Origin: Anaeramoeba flamelloides
Taxonomy: Eukaryota > Metamonada > Anaeramoebidae
Reading direction: 5' to 3'
Length of the DNA stretch: 64,000 bases
NCBI GenBank assembly: GCA_027625915.1
Contig: JANTQA010000032.1
Coordinates: 186,001 to 250,000 of the forward strand
The translations under genes were made by a program, and so were the position numbers. This document shows positions 9,559-22,658 of the stretch, piece after piece (positions within the stretch are counted from its first letter, which is position 1; each line of letters begins with the position of its first letter). Under the pieces are notes generated by a model that saw only the letters and a program-made list of their open reading frames with translations, made no database searches and was not told the DNA's origin.

Positions 9559-12213
9559 TTTGCGATCAAATCTATTCCTTATTTTATTTATTCTTTTCTT
9601 TTCTTTTTTTTTTTTTTTTTTTAATTAATGTATTTACACTCCTTTTAATTTTTTTGTGAAGAAAAATAAAATTATTAAGAATTTTTTTTGAAGGAATTTT
9701 AATTTTTAAATGCCAAAAGAACTAATTTTAAATAACTCAAAAACTTTGAATACCCAATTTTTGATTTAATTGGAAATATTACTGAAAATGGAAAAATGGG
9801 TTTCTTTTTTTTTTTTTTATTGTGAAAGGGCTGGTAATTTCCTCTCAAAGCTGTTATGTTTTTTTTAATTTTTGAAATAAACATAAAATTTATTTAAATT
9901 TTGGGTTTATTTCAAAAAGTAAAAAAAAACCGAGGCACTTTTTGTTAGATTTTCCAGAATTTGAAAAAAGTGAGTTTAATTTGTGTTTTTTCACTATTCT
10001 TTTGAATTCTGGAAAGTTGTCATTAGATTTTCTTGAGTTGGCTGTTTATTTGGAAAATCCATACATTTTCGTTAGGTTTTTTTGGGTTTTCTATTTAGAG
10101 GGAAAATCAATAGATTTTTGTTATATTTTTTTTTTTTTCATTTGGAAAATCAATAGATTTTTGTTAGGTTTTTTTTACTTTTGGAAATAAACCGAAAATT
10201 TATTAAAATTTTCTATTTATTTAAAAAAGTACAAAAAAACCTAGATCACTTCTCAAATAAAACATAAACCCTCAAGAAAAGTGGAGTTAACGTTTTTTAC
10301 TTTAACAAATAAACAGAAAAATCAAAAAAAGCTAACAAAAGTCTTAGATTTTCCAGAATTCAAAAGAATTTTGTAAAAACTTTGATTGTTCTCAATTCCT
10401 TTGAATTTTTTGAAAATCTTGCACTCAACAGTGCTCTATGGCACTTGAACGGTACTTGACAACTAATATTTTTATTATTATAATAATAATATTTTATAAT
10501 TTTTAAATATTCTTGGACTTTCCATCTATAATTATTCATTTTTAAATTTTCTCAAAATTTATTTGGATTTACATTTAATAATTTCAAGTTTTCCATTTCA
10601 CCTATTGATATTTTCTTTATCTTTTTATAGTAAATCTTAAGTTTTTTAATAGAAATTTAAAAATCAGTAATTTGAATTTCTTTTTGAGTCTAAATTATTC
10701 TTTTATATATCAATTTTCAACTTAATCAATTTTTACTACATTTTTATAGATTATTCTTGGGGAATTTAGATTACTTTTTAAAATTTTTTTGACTTTTTTT
10801 ATTTATCCAAACATCTATTATGTTGAAATATTTTACAGCTAAATTGAAAAAAACTAATTTATAAATAAATTGATATTAATAATTGGTTTTAACTTTTTTA
10901 GGTTTACTTCATTTGCGAATTTTTATTAGCTAAAAATTATTTTTATTTGTTGAAAATGATCTTTTACTTTTTAAAAAGTTTAATTCTAACTGTTTTTCTT
11001 TTTCAAAATAAATTACAAAATATTTCATTTTGTTAAACTTGTTTGATTTAAAGTTTTATCAATATATGGATTCATTCCTAAAATATTGAATAATGTTAAT
11101 TATTATTATTAACTTTTTTTCACCAGTTTCTGAAATTATGACCTTCTATTATTAAAATCAAATCATCTTTAAATATTTGAAAAATGATGAACTAAATGTT
11201 TATTTTTTTCAATTAAAGAATAGCTGATATCTCGAAATAATAAAAGTCAGAACTGGTATCCTTGATAAAATCCTATTCCTTCTTTTTTATTATCTTTTTG
11301 TAAACAAAGTTTAATTTTTTCATTTATAATATATCTATTTAGTGCTTAGTGGACTAATTTCTGACTTATTGTATCAAAAACTTTTTGAATATCAATTTAG
11401 CAATAAAAAATTCCTGTATTTTTATATTTTTTTGAGTTTTAGAGTGCAAATAATAAATTTAGTACAGCTATTCATATATATCATTTTTTTAAAAAAAGTA
11501 AAGATCAAGAATATGAAAGTAGGTTCCAAGGATATTCTATTCCTTTATAAATGAATCTTAGGAAAAATCTAGATTAAGAATTATATTTTTGATAAAATCA
11601 AAATAATTTATTCTTCATCAATATATCTAATAGTTTTTTTATCGAGCTATTTGAATCATAGAATACTAATAAATTTTTCTTTCAATAACAATATGCTTTA
11701 AATAGATCCCTCTCTATAATGAAACTAATCCCTTAAATTAAAAAATGTTATATAAAAATAAAATGATAATGAAATTGTTGAAAACATCTCTCCAAAACAA
11801 ATTATGTTTTTTTTTGGTTAAGAAGTAAATTTTTCCTTTAATTAGTTTTATAAAGAAAGTGTCTATTTGATAAATTGACACTTATTGAAGAAAATTCTGA
11901 GATAATAAACTCTTTCAGACAATATTTTATTATGACTTATTTTTAAAAAGTTGATGATTATTACCCACAACTAGAAAAAACAAGAAAGGATCTTGTTTTC
12001 AAAAAAAATCAATATTTTTATTGATCAAAGTTCAATAGTAGACAAAACATTTAAACAGAAGAATTGGAAATAAAACCTGAACAAACCTCATTTCTTATTT
12101 TTTTTACTTTAAATTTATCCTTTTTAATTTTTTTGAAAAAAAAAATAAAAAAGAAACAATCTACAATTTTTGCTGTTGTTTGAAATCCTTAACCAAAAAA
12201 ATTTAACAAGCAA
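9559..12213. other. AT-rich spacer with degenerate tandem repeats
   Basis: About 9880-10400 contains several imperfect copies, direct and inverted, of a module like GGAAAATCAATAGATTTTTG followed by TTAGGTTTTTTT; looser versions recur at 46255-46450. The rest is simple AT-rich sequence without genes. Confidence 0.5.
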
Positions 12214-15200
12214 ATGGTATTCATTAAAAAAGTGAGAATTAAATATTTCAAATCCTTTAAGGAAATCGTAGAAATTCAAGAATTTGATCCCAAAAGTAAT
12301 GTTATTGGTAAGTCTTTTTATTAAAACAGATGATCCTTTTGATGAATAGCCTTAATCATAAAAGCCCCACAATCCTTATTCTTTTTCTTTTTTATTTGTT
12401 TTTTAAATCACACCTTTCCTTGATGATAGTCGGAAAAAATGGATCTGGTAAATCTAATTTTTTTCATGCAATTAGGTTTATTCTTTGCGATATCTTTAGC
12501 AATGTTAGAACAGTAGAAAGACAAACAATTGTCCACGTACAAATCATCAATTTTCTTTTCTTTTCTTTTTTTTTTTCTTTACTTTTGAATACCTAATAAC
12601 CCTTCCAAAAAAAAAACAAACCTTTCAAATTCAATTCCTTTTTTTTATCAAAAACCAAAGGAAGGAAGTGATTTGCATAGTGCTGAAGTTGAAATAATTG
12701 TTGAAAATTCAGATAAAAGGTTCCCAATTGCAAGAAAAGAAATTAGTTTAAAAAGAACATTGGGTTTGGTTGAAGATAATTATTTTATTAATAACAGACA
12801 TGTGAAGTAAGAAGATCAACATAATTTTTTTTTTTTTTTCATTTTTTTAACGAATATATTATTTGATCAAAAAGAAAGACTTTCAGTCAAGAAGAGAAAA
12901 AATTTACAGTTCTTGTTTTTACACACTTACTTTGAAACTTTTTCAATGACTAATTACTAACATTTGAAATTGATATTTACTTGGAAAAAAATTTCCCTTT
13001 CTCCGATTTTTTTTCTTCTTCAATATTAGTTCCTTTTTGAATTATCTTTCACTCAAAATCTATCAACATAAACTATTTAACAAACAGAACCATACAAATA
13101 TGAAAAAGAGATCACCAATTTCTATTTAGTTCCAAATTTTTATCGAATAAATAGAAAATAAAATGAAGTGAAGTTTTGTTTTCCTATTTGCTGATCAAAC
13201 ACAGAAAACAGTTTTTCATTTTTCAGTCACTTAACCAATTGAATAGAAATCATGATAATTAAGGGTGTTTGATTCAAATAAGAGCAACCAATTCTTTTCA
13301 CCCTTTTTTTTTTTTCCATTTTTTGGTCAGTTAATCTATTGTATCGAAAAACACTTTAAGAATTTTGAATTAAAAATAAAAATTTTCTTCTTACTTCTTT
13401 GTTTATAAACTATTACAGCCATTCCAACCCTACCATAATATTTTACAAGACACATAAATTAATTTCTCTATTAAAATTTGTGTACTCTTATGAAATAGAA
13501 AATTCAATTTCGATCCAAAGTTAAAAAATTTCAATTTCTGTTACAATCTAAGAAGAGAAATTTTTTTTTTGTATCTAACAAATAGAAAAATTGAATTTCA
13601 AAAGAAAAGAAATCACAGAAAGAAAAGAAACCACAAAAACTTGAAAGTCTTTTTAGATCATTGCTTTTAAATGGTTTAAACCTGTGATTTTTGCAATTTT
13701 GGAAATTGAAGATCTACACTAATGAAAGTTTTTTTATCAATTTGTTTGTTAATTCTCAAACACCAAAAAATGGATTAAAATTTTTATTCTTCTCTTATAA
13801 CCATTGTGGAAAAAAAGTGAAACATGGCTTTTAATTGGGAACATTAAGAGAACCTGAAAATGAAAAAGTAAGATCAATTAAAAAAAGAATAAATAAATAA
13901 ATAAAGACAAAATGAAGGATTCAACACAAGAACAGTTTTTTTAATAATATCTTTTGGTATGGAGTTTTTCTTTGATTGATCAATTATTAAAAAATATGTT
14001 CAAAAAATTGTCTATTTTTGCGATCTCCAAAACCACATCAACAATTTTGATAATAAAGTAGATTTAAATTGTGTTTGTTGGTTAGATTGAAATTTTAATG
14101 GATTATTATTAAAAGTTAATTGGTTTCTTCTTTTTATTGATCTTACTTTTCGTTTTCAGGTTCTCTTAAGGTTCCCAATTAAAAATCCGTGTTGAACCTT
14201 TTTTCCAGTTTCACTTTTTTTCCACAACGGTAAATTTTACTGTTTAGGATCAACTTTTATAACCAATTTGTCGTTTGTTTTCAGGATAAAATTTTATAAT
14301 AGAAAATCAATTTTATATATCTTATAAATTTTTACGGTAGGATTGATACAGCTGTATTACCAATTAAATAAATTAGTCAAGTATTAAATTTTAATTGAAG
14401 AAAATCTTTTCAGGAATTTAATATACACTACTTTGAGATTTTATTTTTAAATGATTGATCTTTAAATGTTAATAATATTTGAAATTTAAATTTCTGTATC
14501 ATTTTGGGAAAGTAAAATAAAAATCAATAAATAATAGAGAATATGTTGAATAAAAATGTAAAACAATTTTGGAATTATATAAACAATTATTTCTAAAATT
14601 TAATTAAAAACTTAAGTATCTCAAAAAAAAACTTAAATCATCTACTCCCCTTATTAAAATTTCAAAAAAAAAAAAAATATCAAAATTTATTTGAAAAGAA
14701 ATTATGTGTGAACCAACACAAAAAATCAATTTAAATCTCTATTTTGTTCACAACAATAAACATCATTATTAAATTAAAAAAAAAAAAAATAAAATAACAA
14801 AACAAAAATAAATAAAAAAAAAATTCAAAAGAAGGTCAGATTTTATCAATTTTTTAGAAAGTGCAGGATTTTCACAGACAAACCCATATTACATTGTTCA
14901 ACAAGGTAAAGTCAATTCACTGGCGATGATGAAAGATTCCGAAAGACTAGATTTATTAAAAGAGGTTTCTGGGACGAGGATGTATGAAGAGAAACGAAAG
15001 GACAGCTTAAGGATTATGTCCAAAAACGAGACCTCTGTTGGACAAATTAATCAATTTTTGGAAGACATCGAATTAAGACTCAAAGAATTAGACGAAGAAA
15101 AGGAGGAGTTGAAGCAATATCAATTATTGGATCGACAGAGGAGGTCTCTTGAATACACGATCTATGATCATCAGCTCACATCGTTGAGGATGAAATTGGA

Positions 15201-18200
15201 CAAGATTGAAGAGCAAAGGAAGACTGAATCTGAAAAGGCCTCCCATATTTACCAAGAGGCCTCGAGCCTCAAAGAGAGCATCAAAGAAATCGGCTCTGAA
15301 GTGAAAGACCTTGATCGGAAAATTGAATCCTTTGAAACTGCAAACACGATGCTGATGATCGAAAAGGAGTCTTTAATAAAATCAAGGGTGAGGTTGGAAT
15401 TGGACGTCAAAGACTTAAAGGAGAAGAAGAGCACGAATAACAAAAGGTGTAACGAGATCGAGAACGAGATCCAGCAATTAACAGAGCGTATCGAGTCTAC
15501 GAAGAAAAAGCTCAAAAAGGAAATCGATCCCAAATTCCAAGAACTCGTCAGGAAGGAAAACGAATTAAAGTTGAAAATAACATCCTCAGAAGTCACCCGT
15601 GACAACCTGTATTCCAAAATTAATAGGAAGTCTGAATTTGAAAACTTGGATCAAAAAAGGAAGTGGCTCAATGAGAAAATTGAATCCTTTGACAAAGAGA
15701 AGAAAGGGGAGCAGGAGATCTTGGATAACGTCATGATCCAATTTGAAAAAATGTATAAGGAGCAGAACGAAAAGGAAACAGAATTGGAAACCCGGAAATT
15801 GAATGTTAACAAAAGGAAGAAAATGATTGAAAACTTAAATTTGGAAATCAACAACAAAAAATCCACACGGGACAACTTGATGAATGAAAGAAAGGAGCTG
15901 TGGAGAGAGGAGTCGGAAATTGAATCGCAAATCCAAAATATGAAAGAGCGCTTATTGAAGATCGAAACCCAATTGCAATCCTCGATCGGGAAGGGGATCG
16001 CAGTCGGGCTGGAGGCAGTGAAAAAAATCTGCCAGCAGAACCACATCCCAGGCGTATATGGACCCATCATTGAACTTTTAGATTGCCAAGAAGAATTCAT
16101 GACGGCGGTCGAAGTGACTGCAGGGATGGCACTCTTTTTTGTGGTGGTCGACTCCGATGAGACAGCCTCAAAGATCTTAAACAAAATGAACCAACAGAAA
16201 GTCTCTGGAAGGGTCACCTTCGTCCCTTTAAATAAAATTCGCATCCAAACACAACAATTGCAAAAGCTTAATGAACAAACCTATGAAGATGCAGTGCCAA
16301 TGATCAAAATTTTAAATTTCCAATCTTTATTTAAAAAGGCCTTTCAGCATATTTTTGGTAAAACTTTAATTTGTAAAAATTTAGAAGTTGCAACAATGTA
16401 CTCGAAAACGAAAAACGTTAATTGTGTTACTTTAGAAGGGGACCAAGTAATTTTTTTTTCATTTTTCTTTTTTTTAATTTTTTCTTTTTTTTAAGCTTTT
16501 TATTATCTTGTTTTGTTCCATGAGACTGATCTATTAAAAAAGAGATATTTTTTTTGGAAAGAGAAACCTCAAATACATTTTAATTTATTTTTTCTCATCA
16601 AATAATAAAAATAATTGAATGAACAACAAGATAATTGCTTTTGCATTCACATAGATCTCGGTATTTTGGGAAATATTCAATTTTTTTTTTTATTATTTAT
16701 TTTTTTGATAAAAAGATATTTCCCTAAAAGTGGGGCAAATTTATTTTGAAATATCTTTATTAAACTTTATACATCCGGTTTCAAGGAGACTGTGGATTTT
16801 TCTATAAAGCAATTTTTTGATGTTGAGAATGATTTTTAAAAAAAGTTGAATATGAGAAGAAGAAGAAAGCTCATAAAAAAACCATTTCCTCAATGGGATC
16901 ATCAAAAAAATTTTCTTGTTAAAAGAACAAAATTTTTTTTTGGTAATTATAAGAGAAAATTGTAAGTGGTGTATCAACGAATTTTCGATATTTAGAGCCA
17001 TTTTTGATTTCCCTAAAATATATTTCCCTGAGATCACAAACGATTTCCTTTATATTTGCTCAGATCACAATTTTTTTTTCAATCTGGACATTCTTATTCT
17101 CTTAATCAACTTTTTTTAAAAATCTATATCATCATCAAAATTTTGCTTCATTGAAAAATTCATGGTAGACTTGGAAAGACTGTATGACGAATTAAATATC
17201 CAAAATTGTTATTCATGATTAATTAATTATTAATAATCATAATCCAATTTACTTTTTATTAGTGATACATTACTTTTAATTAAAAGATATTAAAGTATCT
17301 GATCTCGATTTTATCTGATATTTTTCAAGTGGTGAAAATGGTGATTATTTTTTTCTTTTTGATCATTAAAATTGTTTTCTCCAAAGAGTTTTAATCCTAA
17401 AACAAAATTTCAAATCGAGTAGAAAAAATATAATTAGTTATTTTATCATTTAAAAAAAATATTTTCTATCCTTTTGTATATTACCAATTTTCTATTGAAT
17501 TTGTCGACTATTTTTTTTTCTCTAAAAAGAGTGTAAATTTATTTTTTCAATTTTTTGGAAATATTTTGATAAACCATATTTTGATAAAGGTATCCCATAG
17601 GTACTGATTTAATCAGTATTGATATCTCTCTTAATTTTATATTACCAAGTTACGAATAGAAATACTAACAAATAGAACTTTATTTTAAATGTAAAAAAAT
17701 TCTTCACTTTTTTGGAAATGCCTAATAAAGAAATAATTCTTATTTTAATAAACTTACTTTCAAAAATTACCAACACTGAAAACTTTAATTTTTTCATCCA
17801 TTACCTCAACTATAAACAATTTCCATTTCAATTGAAAATTCAATTCTTATTATTTGTTGATGAATAATAACTCATTTAACAAGCAATGTTTTGAAATAGA
17901 TCATCTCCTTTTTTTTTTGTTTTGGGAATATTGATTAAAAATTATTTCCAAATGTTCTGAAATGATCCCTTATAAATAAAAATAAAATATAAGAAAAAAG
18001 ATGCACTGGCGATTATTTATAAAAACAAATAATAAATCCTTTCTTTTAGAAAGCAAGTATTTTCGAATAAAGTATTAACTAAAAATAAATTTTTGAAAAT
18101 AAAAATTGATTTTGGACTATTTAAACATTTTCTTAGAATTGGATTTTAAAGTGAATATTTTCCAATTAATTTGGAGACTACTATTTAAATTATAAATGAA

Positions 18201-20689
18201 AAAAAAAAAATCAAAAGTAAATTTTTTAGTTTTTATATTTTTGAAAAAAAAAAAAAAATCCTGATAAAATATAAATCACAACTTTTCAAAATTAAACGAA
18301 AAAATGAAAAATAAAAATAAAAAATTTTTTTTTCCATCTAAAAAATAAATTTTTAAAATACACACGATATCAAGTTATCAATTAAAATCAACAACAAAAT
18401 AATTAAATTAATTTGTCTTTTATAATTTTCACATTTTTTTTTTAATTTTTATTTAATCCTGCTAACATTCAAAAAATCCAATATTTTCGAACACTTTTTT
18501 ATTTCCCAACGACTAATATCTCTTTTTTATAATATTTTCTTCCTTCCCCTCCCTACTTATTTCAAAAAAAGGCATCTAAAAAAGGAGCCTTAACTGGTGG
18601 ATACATAAACCAAAAAAAATCAAGATTAAGGTGTATGAAATCCATTAGACAAGTAAGAGAAAAAATCAGTGACACAAATAAAAAAGCAAAGAAAACAAAC
18701 GAAAGTCTGGAAACAGTTGATCAGGAGATCTCACAGGTAATTGGAGAAATTGAAAAACAGGAAAACAATTTAACAAGTTTAACAAACACTCTCGAGCAAT
18801 TGGAAGAAGAAATCAACAATTTAAAAGTGGAAATTATCGAATCCAAAGAATCGATCAAAATCAATCAAAAAAAGATAACCGAAACGACAATGAATGTCAA
18901 AACGAAAGAAGAAAGTATTCAAACTGTAGCTAAGGAATTGGAACAACTTGGCGAACAACAAGAAGAGGAGCAATTAAGTCAAAACCAAACCACACACTTG
19001 ACTGAAATTAGCAATACCTTAGATTTGTTACAAAACGAATTGGTTTCAACCTCGACAATCAGAATGCAGACAGAATCTGAAAAAATTGAATACGAAAATT
19101 TATTGGACGGGAATCTCTTAAAATGCAAAGAAGAATTAATTAAACGCTTGGAAACATTTGAGGATCCATTATTAAAATTGGAAAGAAAGGGTAAAACAGA
19201 AGAGTTGAATAGAATCACTGATCGGATTGTTGTCTTAAACCTAAGAATTCAAGAATCTGAAAACGAAATCAAAAAAAGTAAAAGCAAAATTCTTGAATTG
19301 AACAAAACCCTTGAATCAGACAAGTCCACCAAGCAAAAGCAAAACAAAAATGTGCAGAAGGAAAACACGAACTTGGAAAAGATCATGAACAAAAGAAAAC
19401 TCCTTTTGGGGAAACGTTCGGAATGCTTACGAAACATCCGAGAATTGGGTTCTCTGCCAACGAAGGCCTTTGAACAATATCAAGAAAAAACGCAAAAGGA
19501 ACTTTTGGATTTGTTAAAAAAAACAACCAGGAAATTGAAAAAATATTCACACGTTAATAAAAAGGCAATTAACCAATATATCAGCTTTACAGAGCAAAGA
19601 GAAAATTTGTTGAAAAGAAAAAAAGAAATGGATTCAGATCTTAATTCAATTGAAAAATTGATTCAAGTCTTGGATCAAAAAAAAAACGAAGCAATACAAA
19701 GAACCTTTAAGCAAACAGCCAAAAAGTTCCAAGAAATTTTTAAAGATTTGGTACCAGATGGCGAAGCTAAACTGGTGATGCTCAAAGGAAGAAGAGTGGA
19801 AGGCGAAAACAATGAAATTGATGAAGAATTGAACAGTGAAGAAGTAGAACAAAACCTTTCTCAAATAACAAAAATGTATGATAAATATATTTTTTTTTAA
19901 TATTTTTTTATTTCTTCAAATCTTTATTGTTGGTTAATAAATAATATTTGTCCTAATTTACTTTTTTTTAAAATGAAACAAAAACAAAAAACAAAAAAAA
20001 AAACCTATAGAAACACTGAAAATGGACAAATAGAACAATATGTTGGGTGTAGCATTAAAGTAAGATTTGATCAAGATGAGAATAGTGAAATTAAAAATAT
20101 TTCAGAGCTTAGTGGCGGGCAAAAAACAATTGTCGCCTTGGCCTTAATTTTTGCAATCCAAAAATGTGATCCTTCTCCATTATATTTGTTTGACGAAATA
20201 GACTCGGCACTCGATTCAAAATATCGAAATGCTGTTTCTACCTTAATTAAAAAAGAAAGTTTAAATGCACAATTTATTTTGACAACTTTTAAGCCAGAAT
20301 TAGTCAATTCAGGGGACAAATATTTTGTAATTTCCTATAGAAATAAAATTAGTCAAATTAGAACAGTCAACCGAAAACAGGCACTAAGAGCCATCAAAGA
20401 AGATTATTTGGAGGAAAACGTACTGCAAACACCAAGACAAAATCTGTTGATTCAAGGGCGAGAGAAGACACGCCAAGAAGAAGAAGAAGAAGAAGATGAT
20501 GATGATGATGATGATGAAATCGGAAAAGAAGATGATGGAGATGAAGATGATATTGGAAATGAATTACGAGAATTTGAACAGGACGAAGAAAAGGAATTAA
20601 AAATGGAAATTGAATTAGAGCCCGAATCAGATGAGGACGATCCTACCCCTTCATCAGATAAAGAAACAAGCAGTGATGAGGAAGATTAA
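12214..20689 (+). CDS. SMC3: SMC3, cohesin ATPase subunit (six exons)
   Basis: Exons 12214-12307, 12430-12536, 12661-12806, 14835-16446, 18572-19875 and 20011-20689 join in phase to 1313 residues. SMC3 pairs with SMC1 and a kleisin to form the cohesin ring that holds sister chromatids together in the nucleus. Visible: Walker A GKNGSGKSN at about 35, Q-loop region NPYYIVQQGKVN, a long coiled coil, hinge about 500-620 (GVYGPIIELL, TAGMALFFVVVDS), second coiled coil, signature LSGGQKTIVALAL at about 1121 and Walker B LYLFDEID. NPYYIV, the hinge and ALTGGY place it with SMC3 rather than SMC1. Oddities: the acetyl-acceptor lysine pair is replaced by Val-Glu (codons 12769-12774), and an acidic tail of about 75 residues follows the ATPase domain. 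Introns of 122, 124 and 135 bases contrast with two of 2.0 and 2.1 kb. Splice sites were chosen by eye but every junction restores conserved SMC3 sequence. Confidence 0.95.
13799..14232. repeat. Foldback element F inside SMC3 intron 3
   Basis: The arm at 13799-13892 (CCATTGTGGAAAAAAAGTGA, later AATTGGGAACATTAAGAGAA) is repeated inverted at 14115-14232 with a loop of about 220 bases. It lies in the 12807-14834 intron and explains part of its size. No coding content. Confidence 0.7.
16447..18571. other. Large SMC3 intron 4
   Basis: A 2.1 kb intron from GTAATT to AAAAAAAG. About 16650-17040 contains three scattered copies of a TATTTCCCTAAAA-like motif, which loosely resembles the ends of family D elements, but no paired ends could be defined. 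Nothing else seen. Confidence 0.5.
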
Positions 20690-22095
20690 TTGAACACGTT
20701 TTATTTACCTAAACATCTTTTTTATTTAAACAAAGCCAATTATTAATTTATTTGTTTCCTAGAATGTTTGAATGCCTGAATGTTTGTTTGACAAATAAAT
20801 TTTAAATTCAATTTACTTATTTTTTTTAATTTATTAAAGTTTTACCTTAAGTTTTTTATTTATTTTTGTTTTGTTCCTACAAAAAATCATAATTATTACT
20901 CTTGGACTGAGTCAGTAACAAAGGGAAAAATAAAAAAAATATTATTTCTTTAAGTAAAGAGTTTTTCTTCGATTTTTTAGATTGTTGTTATTTTTGAAAA
21001 AAAAGTCCTCTGATTCTTTGAAAATAACCAAAAAAAACAATTAAGAGGTATTGAAAAAAAAAACCTGACCTGAAAATATTCCATTGGAAAAGATTTTAAA
21101 TTGTTAATATTAGGAAAAAAGTAATATGCAATTTCTTTTATTTAAAATCAAATCCCTTTTTTTACAGAACCAAACTTTTAATGAACTCAGTTATAAACCT
21201 ACCTAAAGTTCATTAAAGTTAGGTATCTGTAGAATACTCGTTTATATGCATGATAAACCAATCAGATTCATTTAAACTCCATTTCACTAAAAGTGGCCCA
21301 GCCAAAAACAAAAAATTCATTTTTATTTTTACGAATCAACCAAACTTAGATTGTTTAGAAAAACGAGAAAAATTATAAAATTAGTATTAGAGTCGATAAC
21401 CATAAAAGAAAAGCCTGAACATACCATAAATTTCAAAAAAAAAAATGTTAAATAATTTTTTCAGTCCCTTTCATTGAAACTTCTCGTTCAAAATACCCAA
21501 TTTCTTTAAGAAATTAAAATTGTTGACAATAAGATTGTTTACTTGTGAGCTTATGAATTTTAAAAGAACATACATATCCTAACTTTTCTTAATGTTAATT
21601 TGGAGTTTCAAACAAATTTTTTTTCTTCAAATTGATTTTATATAAAAAATAAAAAAGAAAATAAGAAAAAAAAAATTGAATTCAAAAAAAAAAAAATTTA
21701 AAGCAAAATACAAAAAAAAAAAATTGATTTTTAGTTTGAGAAGAATAATGAATTAAACTCATAGAATATGTTCTATTTCTTTAATAAAATTGGTCCCATT
21801 TGACAGAAAAAGAGTTTATTTTGAAAAATAATAGAACTTTATAGAGGTTTTTTAGAGTTTAAGAAATGTTATTTTTTATATCTTGTTGGTTGCTTGATAG
21901 AATATTGTTTTGAATAAGTGTAATTTCATTAATCACCCTTCTGATAAGTGGTCTGAGTGATAATTTTCAAAGTTTGATTTTTAAATAAAATAAATTATTT
22001 GATTTAAAATAAATGAGATTATACATCAATTTCCCTAATTTTAAAATTTAAAATTGCAAACCGGAGTTCTTAATGTTCAGTATTTTTTTTCAAAA
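20690..22095. other. Spacer downstream of SMC3 with dispersed repeat I
   Basis: Simple AT-rich sequence. About 21890-21990 (AATATTGTTTTGAATAAGTG and following) occurs in inverse orientation at 59105-59175. No gene recognised. Confidence 0.45.
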
Positions 22096-22627
22096 CTATA
22101 TAAACTAAAATTCAAAATTTTCAACACAACTAAAACGTTACAAACAATCACAATAATACAATTTCATTGAAATTGAAGATAATTTTGATTTTTGTAAAAT
22201 ATGAAAATCATTTTTTCATCTTTTAGTTTTTGTTTTCATTTCATTGTTTGAATTACGTAATTTGTTTTGTTGGATCAAAAATTTTTTGAACAATTGATAT
22301 TATGGTTAAAGTTAAGTTGTTCAAAATAGAAGAACTCAAATAAAATTAGTTGATAGTATCTAACCCTTTGATCGATCAATAATCCTAATAGAATTTAAAC
22401 AAATTTACTAATGTATTTTTTTGTTTTGCTCTCTCCAAAATTTTTAACACACCCTTGATTTATTTGTATTGATAATTATTTATTTATTGTTTTGTGAGTA
22501 TTGTAATTTATGAAGAAGTGGTAACATTTCAATGGTGAATGGTTCTAATTTGGTAAATCTTCTTGAATTGATTAAATAAGTTTTTTTCTTCACAAATTGA
22601 ATTTTGGTGTGTTAAAAATTTTGAATT

Positions 22628-22658
<31 letters not shown>

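Noticed and set aside
15249-16244. Long open frames on the minus strand opposite SMC3 exon 4
   Set aside because: They mirror a long coding exon on the plus strand and show no protein family; shadows of the coiled coil.
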